Notes: generated from the sequence alone by a model not told the origin. A stretch of DNA of 27,008 nucleotides from an uncultured Eubacterium sp. (GCA_900545305.1 UQYD01000025.1:1-27008); one strand, 5' to 3'; shown: positions 6,799 through 15,467, numbered from the stretch's first letter. Made by a program: numbers and translations.

Positions 6799-8202
6799 CT
6801 ACTTTAATAAATGGTCTACTTCAACAGGGTAGTTACCTGTGAAACAGGCATCGCAGAAACCACAACTACTGTTTGGAGCAATGTTGTGAAGGTTCTCAAG
6901 GCTAAGATATTCAAGAGAATCTGCGTTAATAATCTTTCTAGTTTCTTCTGTAGTATGGTTGTTAGCAATAAGTAAATCTCTATCAGGAATATCTGTACCG
7001 AAGAAACATGGCCACTTAAATGCTGGAGCACTAATTCTTACATGAACTTCCTTTGCACCTGCATCTCTTAAAAGTTTAACAATTCTTCCACTTGTAGTAC
7101 CACGAACGATACTATCATCAACCATAATTACTCTCTTGCCCTGAACTGCACTCTTTAAAACATTGAGCTTCATCTTTACAGCAACTTCTCTTGCACCCTG
7201 AGTAGGCTTGATGAAAGTTCTGGCAATATACTTATTCTTAATAAAACCAGTATCAATAGGAATACCACTATATTCAGAATAGCCCTGAGCAGCAGAAAGA
7301 CCTGAATCCGGAACACCAATAACTATATCTGCATCCACTGGAGCCTGCATAGCCAAGAATGCACCGGCACGTTTTCTACACTCGTGAACTACTTCGTTCT
7401 GTATTGTACTATCAGGTCTAGCAAAGTAAATGTGTTCAAAAATACACATACTGCTAGGAACAGAATCACAAAGTTCTGTATCTTCTGTCATAAAGTAACC
7501 ATCGCCACCATCTCTTGCTGCTTCAATAGTAACGATTTCACCTGGAGCTATATCTCTTACAAATTCTGCATCAATGGCATCAAAAGCACATGTCTCGCTT
7601 GCAAAAACAACAGCGTCATCTCTTTTGCCCATCTGAAGTGGTCTAAATCCCCACTTATCTCTAGCTGCAATAAGTTTGTTAGGACTCATAACCAAGAGAG
7701 AATATGCACCCTTTAACTTTTTCATTGCATTTTTAACAGCACTTTCAATAGAACCAGCTGTAATACGTTCTCTTGCAATTAAATATGCAATGATTTCTGT
7801 ATCAGCAGTAGTCTGGAAGATAGCACCACTATGTTCAAGTTCCTTACGGATTTCATCAACATTAGTAATGTTACCGTTGTGGCTAATAGCAAGTGTACCC
7901 TTAATATATCTAAGAACTAATGGCTGAACATTTTCTCTTGCACTACCACCAGCTGTAGAATATCTTACGTGACCTATTGCCATCCTACCACTTAATTTTC
8001 CAAGTATTTCTTCGTTAAAAACATCATTTACAAGTCCTACGTCCTTGTAGTGGTAAATTTCTCTATCTCTGTTGACTGCAATACCACAGCCTTCCTGACC
8101 TCTGTGCTGTAAGGCTACAAGGCCATAATATGTAGTGTTAGCTGGGTTGCCCTTTGGGTCAAATATACCAAACACACCACATTCTTCGTGAAGCTTTGCC
8201 AT
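6799..8202 (-). CDS. purF: Amidophosphoribosyltransferase (Fe-S type)
   Basis: First committed step of purine synthesis: PRPP plus glutamine gives phosphoribosylamine. The N-terminal Ntn glutaminase should be exposed by removing the short propeptide before Cys8 (MAKLHEE-CGVFGI). The PRPP loop is VIMVDDSIVRGTT at about residues 358-370. Cys253, Cys399, Cys447 and Cys450 match the four 4Fe-4S ligands of the Bacillus subtilis enzyme, so this is the oxygen-sensitive type. CGGAGGT precedes the ATG, 14 bases after the purC stop codon. Glutamine for the reaction would come from the nearby glnA product. Confidence 0.98.
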   Translation of the reverse strand: MAKLHEECGVFGIFDPKGNPANTTYYGLVALQHRGQEGCGIAVNRDREIYHYKDVGLVNDVFNEEILGKLSGRMAIGHVRYSTAGGSARENVQPLVLRYIKGTLAISHNGNITNVDEIRKELEHSGAIFQTTADTEIIAYLIARERITAGSIESAVKNAMKKLKGAYSLLVMSPNKLIAARDKWGFRPLQMGKRDDAVVFASETCAFDAIDAEFVRDIAPGEIVTIEAARDGGDGYFMTEDTELCDSVPSSMCIFEHIYFARPDSTIQNEVVHECRKRAGAFLAMQAPVDADIVIGVPDSGLSAAQGYSEYSGIPIDTGFIKNKYIARTFIKPTQGAREVAVKMKLNVLKSAVQGKRVIMVDDSIVRGTTSGRIVKLLRDAGAKEVHVRISAPAFKWPCFFGTDIPDRDLLIANNHTTEETRKIINADSLEYLSLENLHNIAPNSSCGFCDACFTGNYPVEVDHLLK

Positions 8203-8216
8203 TTTGTTACCTCCGA

Positions 8217-8933
8217 TTATTTGTAGAACTCAGTTAATCTGCCCCATACTTCTCTGTAAACATCGCCAAATTCGCCAAGGTCAAGTCTAAATCTGTCCTT
8301 GTCTAATTTCTTGTTTGTTTCAGCATCCCAAAGTCTGCAAGTATCAGGACTGATTTCATCAGCAAGAACAATTTCGCCATCAGCAGTCTTACCAACTTCT
8401 ATTTTAAAATCAATAAGCTTGATACCAATATTAAGGAAAATCTTCTTTAAACATTCATTTACCTTAAATGCCATATCGGAAATAACCTGTAATTCTTCCT
8501 TTGTTACAATACCTAAAGCAAGAGCCTGGTAATCATTGATTAATGGGTCACCAAGTTCATCATTCTTGTAGCTGTATTCAAGAGTTGGAGAAACAAAAGC
8601 TGTACCTTCTTCAACACCATATCTCTTTGAAAAAGAGCCTGCAGCAACATTACGAACAATTACTTCCAAAGGAATGATGTCAACTTTCTTAACCAAAGTT
8701 TCTCTTGGAGAAAGTTCCTCAACTAAATGAGTCTTAATACCATCCTTTTCAAGAAGCTTGAATATAAAGTTAGCCATCTGGTTATTAATAACGCCCTTAC
8801 CTTCAAAAGAACCTTTTTTAAGTCCGTTGAAAGCTGTAGCATCGTCTTTATATTCAAAAATACAAAGATTAGGGTCTTCTGTAGCGTAAACCTTCTTTGC
8901 CTTACCAACATAGAGTAAATCAAGCTTTTTCAT
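8217..8933 (-). CDS. purC: SAICAR synthetase
   Basis: Phosphoribosylaminoimidazole-succinocarboxamide synthase joins aspartate to CAIR using ATP. The 238-residue length is typical of the monofunctional enzyme. Visible family motifs are YVGKAKKVY at the N-terminus, LEVIVRNVAAGSFSKRYGVEEG, INDYQALALG and VLADEISPDTCRLWD with the metal/substrate aspartates. GAGGT lies nine bases before the ATG. It is the first gene of the four-gene operon and has a good promoter about 45 bases upstream. The leader is too short for a purine riboswitch. Confidence 0.98.
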   Translation of the reverse strand: MKKLDLLYVGKAKKVYATEDPNLCIFEYKDDATAFNGLKKGSFEGKGVINNQMANFIFKLLEKDGIKTHLVEELSPRETLVKKVDIIPLEVIVRNVAAGSFSKRYGVEEGTAFVSPTLEYSYKNDELGDPLINDYQALALGIVTKEELQVISDMAFKVNECLKKIFLNIGIKLIDFKIEVGKTADGEIVLADEISPDTCRLWDAETNKKLDKDRFRLDLGEFGDVYREVWGRLTEFYK

Positions 8934-8977
8934 TAATAATTACCTCACTTTATTAATATAAATAATGGTCCTTATTT

Positions 8978-9006
8978 ATCATACCAAATTTTTGTTGAAT
9001 AATCAA
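8978..9006 (-). promoter_or_regulatory. Sigma-A promoter of the purC-purF-purB-purA operon
   Basis: Minus strand: TTGATT at 9006-9001, a 17-base spacer, TATGAT at 8983-8978. Predicted start is near 8971, giving a leader of about 37 bases. I see no PurR box pair or guanine/PRPP-type aptamer in it. Confidence 0.78.
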
Positions 9007-9104
9007 ATTTTTTTTACATTAATAAAGACTAAAAATAAAGATTGATTTTTCCTATTTTATACAATATTGCCTATAAGTTATAATTTTATTAAGCTTTATA
9101 GCTT

Positions 9105-9908
9105 TTATTTCTTTATTTGAATATTTATTTCTGTATTTTCATTATTTTCTGAAATTTCACATTTTGCATCTAATCCTGTACTATTTACAGTTGCAACGGC
9201 GTCATTAAGTGCAGCTGTTAAATATCTCAAATCTTTCATTTTTCTGCGTTTAAAACTATTTCCTGTTTCATTTTCTCCAACTGCCAATTTGTGCATTTCA
9301 TAATCCACAATTTCTTCAGTACGTTTAGAACTAAGGTCTAAGTTAATAACTTTTTTCAATACTTTTTCCTGTATTTTTTCATCTTCTAATTGAGATACAG
9401 CAATAGCATTGTCCTTTGTTATTTTCATATCCACCATTAAGTTCTTCATTTCGTTTGATAATGTTAATAATCTGGCTGCTTTTTCTATGTACTCAACAGA
9501 TTTTCCTGTAATATGACTAATGTCGCTATAGGAATAACCAAAACAGTCCCTCATAATTTTTATTCCTTCAGCTTCTTCCATATAGTTGAAATCTTCTCTT
9601 TGCATATTTTCAACCATATTTAACATTGCAGCCTCTCGTCCCTCAACATCAACAATAATTGCCGGCACAGCATCAAATCCGGCTATACGACTTGCTTTTA
9701 ACCTTCTCTCACCTATTACAAGTTCATATATGTTTTTGTTCAATATTCTAACGCATATTGGTTGCAAAACCCCATATCTTTTAATAGAACTTGCTAATTC
9801 CTCCAAATCAACTGAACTATAATATTTTCTAGGCTGATACGGATTAGGTAGGATTTTATTTACCGACAAATAAATTATTTCATTTGATGAGTAATAATCT
9901 CTGTTCAT
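9105..9908 (-). CDS. ParB/Noc-like nucleoid protein
   Basis: A 267-residue protein with the ParB N-terminal CTPase domain: the ILPNPYQPRKYY segment, then GERRLKASRIAG (the GERRxRA box that binds CTP and drives clamp closure) and VENMQREDFNYMEEA. A helix-turn-helix follows (YSYSDISHITGKSVEYIEKAARLL). The C-terminal part is charged. In ParB/Noc proteins this architecture loads onto parS-like sites and spreads on DNA. No parA is adjacent, so a Noc-like or solitary role is possible. I chose ATG at 9908: GGGGG lies eight bases before it, while the in-frame ATG at 9923 would lie only about three bases from the predicted transcription start. It is divergent from the ferritin-like gene. Confidence 0.88.
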   Translation of the reverse strand: MNRDYYSSNEIIYLSVNKILPNPYQPRKYYSSVDLEELASSIKRYGVLQPICVRILNKNIYELVIGERRLKASRIAGFDAVPAIIVDVEGREAAMLNMVENMQREDFNYMEEAEGIKIMRDCFGYSYSDISHITGKSVEYIEKAARLLTLSNEMKNLMVDMKITKDNAIAVSQLEDEKIQEKVLKKVINLDLSSKRTEEIVDYEMHKLAVGENETGNSFKRRKMKDLRYLTAALNDAVATVNSTGLDAKCEISENNENTEINIQIKK

Positions 9909-9932
9909 TTTTCTAACCCCCATTCATCTATA

Positions 9933-9941
9933 ATTATATCA
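9933..9941 (-). promoter_or_regulatory. Extended -10 promoter of the ParB-like gene
   Basis: Minus strand TGATATAAT (9941-9933) is a full extended -10 element. No good -35 box sits 17 bases upstream. Initiation near 9926 supports translation from the ATG at 9908 rather than 9923. Confidence 0.6.
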
Positions 9942-10052
9942 TTTTAAGCCCATATTGCTAGAAAATTAATACTCTTTTTTTCGACTTAATAACTGTAACA
10001 AATTAAATAAGAACTGCATATAAATAAAGGTATAATATTGGAGGTATAATAT

Positions 10053-10475
10053 ATGGATACTTATCCTAACCAGTATATTCCCAAGCTTATATTGGATTAT
10101 ATGTCTGACGAATTAGCTGATAGCGATTTTTATAAAAGACTTGCCTCAACAGTAAAGGAAAAAGATGTAGAAGAAATTTTGCGTAATATAAGTATAGACG
10201 AAGAAAAGCATTATAAAATGCTAGAAAAAATATATGAAAGTATTACCGGTCAAAAAGCAAATGTAACCGATTTTACCCCCGAGGAACTTTCTGACAATAT
10301 ATTTTTAAATTTAGATAAAAGAGTTATGGAAGAATTAAATGCTGTTGAAAATTACCGTTCTCTTATGTTTGCCCTATCGGAACAATGGATGAGAGATTAT
10401 TTAACTGAAATTTATACCGATGAACAAAATCATGCTGCAAAGCTCAGTTTCTTATACAGCAAATATTTGAAATAG
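10053..10475 (+). CDS. Small ferritin-like (rubrerythrin-type) diiron protein
   Basis: A 140-residue all-helical protein with duplicated diiron ligands: E20 and E50xxH53 in the first half, E94 and E124xxH127 in the second, with the same 30-residue gap in both halves. This is the ferritin/rubrerythrin bundle pattern. There is no rubredoxin domain, so it is not a complete rubrerythrin. It may handle peroxide or iron in this anaerobe. GGAGGT lies seven bases before the ATG. It is a single-gene unit on the plus strand, divergent from the ParB-like gene, ending 59 bases before the pectate lyase stop codon on the other strand. Confidence 0.8.
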   Translation: MDTYPNQYIPKLILDYMSDELADSDFYKRLASTVKEKDVEEILRNISIDEEKHYKMLEKIYESITGQKANVTDFTPEELSDNIFLNLDKRVMEELNAVENYRSLMFALSEQWMRDYLTEIYTDEQNHAAKLSFLYSKYLK

Positions 10476-10497
10476 TTTTAAAATTCCTTTCCAATAT

Positions 10498-10525
10498 AAA
10501 AACAGACCCCAAAATCGGGGTCTGT
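10498..10525 (-). terminator. Intrinsic terminator of the pectate lyase gene
   Basis: ACAGACCCC (10502-10510) pairs perfectly with GGGGTCTGT (10517-10525) around a six-base loop. The U-tract follows on the minus strand only, so it serves the pectate lyase gene. On the plus strand the hairpin is followed by A residues. Confidence 0.88.
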
Positions 10526-10534
10526 AAAAAGTTA

Positions 10535-13500
10535 TTATTTTTCATTTGGCATTAAGAATGTTGAATCCAATGCTTTCTGTAAAATATAAGCTGCGTCTTT
10601 TGCTGTCAACTGACCGTCATTGTCAGCATCAAGTAATTCAAAAGCATTTATAGCTACATCTTCAATAGCAACTTTTGCACCAGTAAGAACCTTCTGCAAT
10701 ACTAAAGCTGCATCATCAGCTTCTACTGTACCATTGCCATCAGCATCACCCTTAACCGGCTTACTTGGGTCTGGTGTAGGAACTTCTGTTGTAGACTCAG
10801 TTGTGCTTTCTGTTGTTGTTTCTGTACTAGTTTCTGTTGTTGTTTCAGTTGTACTCTCTGTAGTAGTTTCTGTACTTGTCACAGTTGTTGTTTCTGTACT
10901 AGTTTCTGTTGTTGTTTCAGTTGTGCTTTCTGTACTTGTTTCTGTTGTTGTTTCGCCACCATTATATGGAACGCCTACAACAGGTTTAGAAACAACTAAG
11001 TTTCTGTCTGTATCCTTTGTAGCTGTAATATTGTAAACAGCATTTACAGACTTAGCAGAAATAGTACCGTTTAATACTGTACCGTCTACTGTAAGCTGTA
11101 CTGTCTGATTATCTAAATCAATTATAAATTCATATTCGTACTTGTGGTTAGCTACAATGCCATTACTTGAAGAAATATACTTGCTTCCACCTGTACGAAG
11201 TGCTATATTTTTAGCTTTTTGGCTATCTGATGCCAAATCGGCTATATCTATAACATTTCCGTTTTCATCAAGACCTTTTATCTGAACAAACGCCCACTTG
11301 CCAGACACCTTCATTGGTATTGCATAACCTCTTACAACAACTTTACCAGAACTAATAGGTTCAAAAGAATTTGTCCAAGTTGCTGCACAGTTTGATGAAG
11401 TATCATTTAAAAGGTAATCCTCACTTGCTTCCTGATAAATAACTTCTGCTTTTCCATTAGGTGCTGTTCCTACAGGATTTACACCAGCCTCCTGTGTTAA
11501 ATCAACTGTCACAATAGGGAAAGCTGTTGTTGTTTCAGTAGTAGTTTCTGTTGTTGTAGTAGTTGTTGTTGTCTGTGTAGTAGTCTCTGTTGTTGTTTCA
11601 GTTGTAACAGAACTAACATCAAAAGTTAAAGAACTGATATTTGATGTACCCTTACTTGTTACAGAATAAGTACCCTTTTCAATTTCAACTGAACCACCTG
11701 CAATAACTTCAACAGATGTACCACTACCTATATTTGTAATTGTAAGGTTATCACCTGTAAATGCTGGTGTAAATTTAGTTTTTCCATTAACTGTAAAGCT
11801 AATAGCTGAGTCATCACTATTCTTTAATGTACCACTATTTTCAACAATATCACTTAAGGCATAGTCAATATTTGCTACATTTGCCTCTTTTTCAATACAG
11901 TCGTTTGCACCTGTATTTGCTGTACCGATATTATATGTACCTGAAGATACGACATTTGCTGATGTTGTAGTTTCAGTTGTACTTTCTGATGTAGTTGTAT
12001 CCTTTGAAGAATCATGAACAGCAAACTTCAAACTTACAACCTTTGCTTCTTTGTAAACCTTTTTACCTGGGTCAAAAATACTAGACTGAATTACATATGT
12101 ACCAGCTGGAAGAACTGCTGTACCTGAAGTATTGATATATTCCTTACCACCCTCTGAATAAAGGATAGGAACAGCTGTTGCCTGCATACCTTCCATTGTA
12201 ACATCAGCAGTTTCATTTAATGTAAATACAAGACCTAAATCTTTAATTGTGATACTATCTGGTGCAACCTTTGTAGGGTTAATAACAATATTATCTACAG
12301 TCTGCTTACCAGTTGATGTAATTGTTGTCTTGTTATAAGCCTTTTCATAAGGAACTGTTACTGGAGCAGTTGGTAAATAGTCACTATCAATAATAGAAGC
12401 ATTTACTTCCTCAGCCTTAACAGGATTTTCTTTCATTGTACCGGCATAAGCCTTAACATCTGCCATAATTTCCTTAGAATCAGTTAAAAGTTTATAATTT
12501 CCATTTGGAATATAGCTTAATGATGGGTTAGTATCAAAGTTAGCATATGTTGATGAACTAGATACTGTATCACTCTTGTTTGCCACTTCTGTCTGTTGCT
12601 GATTACCAGAACAGCTAATAAAGAAGTTATTGTAGCTCTTACAAACACCACCAGATTTTACCTGACAAGCATTTTTTACTCTGTTAAATACATTGTATTC
12701 AGCAAAAATAAAAGCATTAGCTCTTGGGTTTACAGCATAGTCTGTCTGACCTTCATAATAGTTGTTGTACATATGGACATCAGACTGTCTTGCCAATGGT
12801 CCTCTTGCCTGACAATCAATGTAGTGGTTGTTAGCCATTGTAAGGTGGAACTGCATACTTGAATCAGATGAACCTACAAGATTTGTCTTGTGACAATTTC
12901 TGTAAGTACAGTATTCCATTGTATAGTATTCGCCACGCTTAAAGTCGCAAGAACCGTCGCCCTCTTTTTTATCACTTTCTGCTGGCTTAGCACAATAACC
13001 AGCTTCAAAAGAATTGTGGTGAATCCAACATCTTCTAACAGGAGCAGTAATCTGTGAACCTGTCTGAATACCTTCCATACCTAAAGCATCTTCAGGATAG
13101 TTTTGGAAATTAAGATTTCTTGCTTCAAAGCCGTAGCCATACTGAGAATATGCACTAGAACACATATAGTGGAAACCCCAGCCGTCTATTGTAGCATCAT
13201 AACCGATACCTTCAATAGTTACATTTGAGGCATCTTTCATTCTAGCCATGTGACCGTTATCGCCCTCTGTACCACCATTATTTACACTATCATATTCTGT
13301 AAGACCTTCTGGACTTGTAACTTTACCTATAAATCTAACATCAAGAGGTGTACCGTCCATTGACAATTTTCTTAAAATATAGTTATTTGTATTGTATGTA
13401 CCCTTTGATGCACCCTGTGCACCTACTGAGTTAAGAATATTACCAATACCTGTTACAGTTGTACCGTCTTTAGATGTAATAGAAACTGTATCCTTATTTT

Positions 13501-13945
13501 CATCTGTTACATAAAGTACAATAGCATTTGACTTTAATGTACCGTCATCATTGTATGCACCAACACCATCAGTATAATTAAAATGTGCAAAACCGTCACG
13601 TCTGAAAGCGTCAGTTCTTACTGTCTTTTCAATTACGTTACCATCAGATGATGTAATTTTCAAATTATAATCAGTATTTCCTTTTAATCCGGGAATATCA
13701 ACTCTTGCTGTACTGCCATAAGCTCTGATAAGTTCAGAATCAACATTGGTGTAATCTGCTGAACCTGCTAACTTATAAGCTACACTTGCTCCCTTCGGAT
13801 TGCTGTCGTTCCACGTTGCATAGGCTGATTCGAACCAACCACCACAACTAAGAGTATCAGCAGCAAAAACATTTGTTATTGTAAGCCCTGAAAAAACCAT
13901 TACTGTAGCTAAAACAGTACTTACAACTCTTGAAAATAGTTTCAT
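10535..13945 (-). CDS. Secreted dockerin-bearing pectate lyase (PL1-like), multimodular
   Basis: A 1136-residue secreted enzyme. Residues 1-29 are a signal peptide (VFA-AD cleavage). Residues 33-112 look fibronectin-III-like. Residues 113-500 are a right-handed beta-helix of PL1 type: RRCWIHHNSF, GDGSCDFKRGEYYTMEYC, HKTNLVGSSDS, then ARGPLARQ with the likely catalytic arginine and VHMYNNYYEG. Two small beta modules follow (about 555-645 and 664-780), then an unrecognised beta-rich module (810-990) that could bind carbohydrate. Thr/Glu/Ser linkers lie at 649-663, 780-807 and 998-1054. Residues 1063-1130 are a type I dockerin with two calcium loops (DADGNGTVEADDA and DADNDGQLTAKDA), implying docking to a cohesin, none of which is in the window. 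AGGAGGT precedes the ATG. It should cleave polygalacturonate by beta-elimination. Confidence 0.93.
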   Translation of the reverse strand: MKLFSRVVSTVLATVMVFSGLTITNVFAADTLSCGGWFESAYATWNDSNPKGASVAYKLAGSADYTNVDSELIRAYGSTARVDIPGLKGNTDYNLKITSSDGNVIEKTVRTDAFRRDGFAHFNYTDGVGAYNDDGTLKSNAIVLYVTDENKDTVSITSKDGTTVTGIGNILNSVGAQGASKGTYNTNNYILRKLSMDGTPLDVRFIGKVTSPEGLTEYDSVNNGGTEGDNGHMARMKDASNVTIEGIGYDATIDGWGFHYMCSSAYSQYGYGFEARNLNFQNYPEDALGMEGIQTGSQITAPVRRCWIHHNSFEAGYCAKPAESDKKEGDGSCDFKRGEYYTMEYCTYRNCHKTNLVGSSDSSMQFHLTMANNHYIDCQARGPLARQSDVHMYNNYYEGQTDYAVNPRANAFIFAEYNVFNRVKNACQVKSGGVCKSYNNFFISCSGNQQQTEVANKSDTVSSSSTYANFDTNPSLSYIPNGNYKLLTDSKEIMADVKAYAGTMKENPVKAEEVNASIIDSDYLPTAPVTVPYEKAYNKTTITSTGKQTVDNIVINPTKVAPDSITIKDLGLVFTLNETADVTMEGMQATAVPILYSEGGKEYINTSGTAVLPAGTYVIQSSIFDPGKKVYKEAKVVSLKFAVHDSSKDTTTSESTTETTTSANVVSSGTYNIGTANTGANDCIEKEANVANIDYALSDIVENSGTLKNSDDSAISFTVNGKTKFTPAFTGDNLTITNIGSGTSVEVIAGGSVEIEKGTYSVTSKGTSNISSLTFDVSSVTTETTTETTTQTTTTTTTTETTTETTTAFPIVTVDLTQEAGVNPVGTAPNGKAEVIYQEASEDYLLNDTSSNCAATWTNSFEPISSGKVVVRGYAIPMKVSGKWAFVQIKGLDENGNVIDIADLASDSQKAKNIALRTGGSKYISSSNGIVANHKYEYEFIIDLDNQTVQLTVDGTVLNGTISAKSVNAVYNITATKDTDRNLVVSKPVVGVPYNGGETTTETSTESTTETTTETSTETTTVTSTETTTESTTETTTETSTETTTESTTESTTEVPTPDPSKPVKGDADGNGTVEADDAALVLQKVLTGAKVAIEDVAINAFELLDADNDGQLTAKDAAYILQKALDSTFLMPNEK

Positions 13946-13967
13946 TTGTAATACCTCCTAATATTAA

Positions 13968-14012
13968 TTTTCACGTCTTCGATAAGTGTAACATTTCAAA
14001 AAGTCAAAATCT
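13968..14012 (-). promoter_or_regulatory. Possible promoter of the pectate lyase gene
   Basis: Minus strand TTGACT (about 14007-14002), a 17-base spacer and TATCGA. The -35 is good but the -10 matches only three of six consensus bases, so a weak or activated promoter is possible. The rest of the 239-base divergent region is AT-rich without clear operators. Confidence 0.35.
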
Positions 14013-14107
14013 ATGCACATTTTGTATAATATTAACAAAATTATTTAGGAAGTATTAACAAAGCCGAAAAATACAATGTATATTTTATTAACTTTTATTA
14101 AATTTTA

Positions 14108-14136
14108 TTGAACAAATATATTTACTAATGTAAATT
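14108..14136 (+). promoter_or_regulatory. Possible promoter of mscL
   Basis: TTGAAC at 14108-14113, a 17-base spacer and TAAATT at 14131-14136, four of six matches in each box. A better -10, TATAAT at 14137-14142, is 23 bases from the same -35, so the exact start is uncertain. Confidence 0.4.
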
Positions 14137-14184
14137 TATAATGTAAAATGTGAATATAAACACAAAAGAGTGAGGTAAAACTTT

Positions 14185-14604
14185 ATGAAAAAATTTTTAA
14201 ACGAGTTTAAGGATTTTGCTATGAAAGGCAATATGATTGACTTGGCAATAGGTGTTGTTATTGGTGGTGCTTTCAGTAAGATTGTAACTATGATTGTTGA
14301 TTGTATTATTACTCCTCTAATTTCACTTATAATTATCCTTCTCACCGGTAAGGCTGATACAAACCAACTTTTTGGTACTATTACAGTAGGTCCTTTTCCT
14401 ATTGGTCAGCTTATAAGCTCTGTAATTGACTTTCTTATTACAGCCGTTGTCCTTTTCATTATAGTAAAGGCAATAAACAAATTACAGTCTATAGGTAAAA
14501 CTGAAGAAGCTGAAAAACCAGTAACTAAGACTTGTCCTTATTGCAAATCTGAAATTAATATTGAAGCTACTAGATGTCCACATTGTACATCTGAAATAGA
14601 GTAA
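14185..14604 (+). CDS. mscL: Large-conductance mechanosensitive channel with C-terminal zinc ribbon
   Basis: A 139-residue membrane channel that opens under membrane tension to release solutes on osmotic downshock. The N-terminal amphipathic helix and first transmembrane segment (FKDFAMKGNMIDLAIGVVIGGAF, here split in two parts: FKDFAMKGNM and IDLAIGVVIGGAF) are typical MscL, and a second transmembrane helix lies at about 74-95. In place of the usual cytoplasmic helix bundle the tail ends with CPYC and CPHC pairs 14 residues apart, a zinc ribbon. GAGGT lies eight bases before the ATG. It is monocistronic, divergent from the pectate lyase, and ends at a strong bidirectional terminator. Confidence 0.95.
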   Translation: MKKFLNEFKDFAMKGNMIDLAIGVVIGGAFSKIVTMIVDCIITPLISLIIILLTGKADTNQLFGTITVGPFPIGQLISSVIDFLITAVVLFIIVKAINKLQSIGKTEEAEKPVTKTCPYCKSEINIEATRCPHCTSEIE

Positions 14605-14605
14605 A

Positions 14606-14645
14606 AAAACAGGTAATACAGCTATTTTGCTGTATTACCTGTTTT
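14606..14645. terminator. Bidirectional terminator between mscL and the convergent gene
   Basis: A perfect 17-bp stem (14606-14622 with 14629-14645) closes a six-base loop. U-rich sequence follows on both strands, so it ends mscL on plus and the small membrane protein gene on minus. Confidence 0.9.
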
Positions 14646-15275
14646 CTATTTATTATATGAAAATGAACCAATCACATCATTGTTATAATAGAATTTGCCA
14701 TTATAAAACCACCATCTATTACCTACGGCATATCTACCACTTTTAATGACTTTTTTATTTTCTTTTAAATATGTATATATATTACATAATACAACCTTAT
14801 TTAAACAGTTTAAATTTGTCTCATTAGGCACTTTATTGTCAATAATCTTTTTTACATATGTAGCATTTACATCTTTTTCAATAATTATATCTAAGGATAA
14901 ATTGTCATTGTCCTCTTTCTCATTTTGACCTGTTAATTTTTCAAATTTAAAATTATCATTTACCAATTCATCAAAAGTTGGATTAGTTTTGCAAAATTCA
15001 TATTCACCTGACTGTAACTTTAAATTATTTTCATACATATAATTTGCTACTTCAGCTCTACATTCTGGAGGTATTTCCTTGAATATATCATATTTTCCCT
15101 CGCAAAATGCAAAATTCCTATAGTCTACAATCTCATCTTTTTCAATGGTAACCGGAATAAAGTCTTTTGTTGTTTTAATCTTGCTTAATTCATAGCAGGT
15201 TAATCCTATTAAAACTAACAATACCACCACTATTATTATCACAATATACAGCAATATTTTTAAAGCCTTCCTCAT
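14646..15275 (-). CDS. Membrane-anchored protein of unknown function
   Basis: A 209-residue protein with one N-terminal transmembrane helix (residues 5-27, very rich in I, V and L) and an extracytoplasmic domain. The segment LQSGEYEFCKTNPTFDELVND faintly recalls the substrate-side repeat of MltG-type transglycosylases (a Gly-x-Tyr followed by a helix), but the catalytic region is absent, so I assign no function. The ATG at 15275 has GGAGG seven bases upstream. An open frame continues further upstream to 15488, but that part is the tRNA-Leu gene read as protein. It lies 71 bases after the tRNA terminator and shares a terminator with mscL. Confidence 0.75.
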   Translation of the reverse strand: MRKALKILLYIVIIIVVVLLVLIGLTCYELSKIKTTKDFIPVTIEKDEIVDYRNFAFCEGKYDIFKEIPPECRAEVANYMYENNLKLQSGEYEFCKTNPTFDELVNDNFKFEKLTGQNEKEDNDNLSLDIIIEKDVNATYVKKIIDNKVPNETNLNCLNKVVLCNIYTYLKENKKVIKSGRYAVGNRWWFYNGKFYYNNDVIGSFSYNK

Positions 15276-15346
15276 TGAACCCCTCCTTAAAACATATCCC
15301 TCAACTTTATATTTATATTTTATCACTAAAAATAAAGTATAACAAC

Positions 15347-15376
15347 AAAAAAGCATTTCCGAAAAATCGAAAATGC
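15347..15376 (-). terminator. Intrinsic terminator of tRNA-Leu
   Basis: On the minus strand GCATTTTCG (15376-15368) pairs with CGGAAATGC (15361-15353), one wobble pair, six-base loop, followed by six U residues. It starts ten bases after the tRNA 3' end and separates it from the downstream membrane protein gene. Confidence 0.85.
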
Positions 15377-15385
15377 CTTTTACTA

Positions 15386-15467
15386 TGCGGAATGTGGGAC
15401 TTGAACCCACACGCCTTGCGACACAAGAACCTAAATCTTGCGTGTCTGCCAATTCCACCAATTCCGC
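15386..15467 (-). tRNA. tRNA-Leu (anticodon UAG)
   Basis: An 82-base class II tRNA. The acceptor stem GCGGAAT pairs with ATTCCGC, with discriminator A; the anticodon stem CAAGA/TCTTG holds loop TTTAGGT, giving UAG for CUA codons; a long variable arm (TGTCGCAAGGCG) and the T arm GTGGG-TTCAAGT-CCCAC are present. The CCA end is not encoded. It has a consensus promoter and its own terminator. Confidence 0.96.

Noticed and set aside
8934..9104. Purine riboswitch upstream of purC
   Set aside because: The leader from the predicted start is only about 37 bases and has no aptamer-like stems.
10620..11036. Plus-strand valine/serine-rich open frame opposite the pectate lyase linkers
   Set aside because: It mirrors the repetitive Thr/Glu linker and dockerin coding sequence and has no ribosome site.
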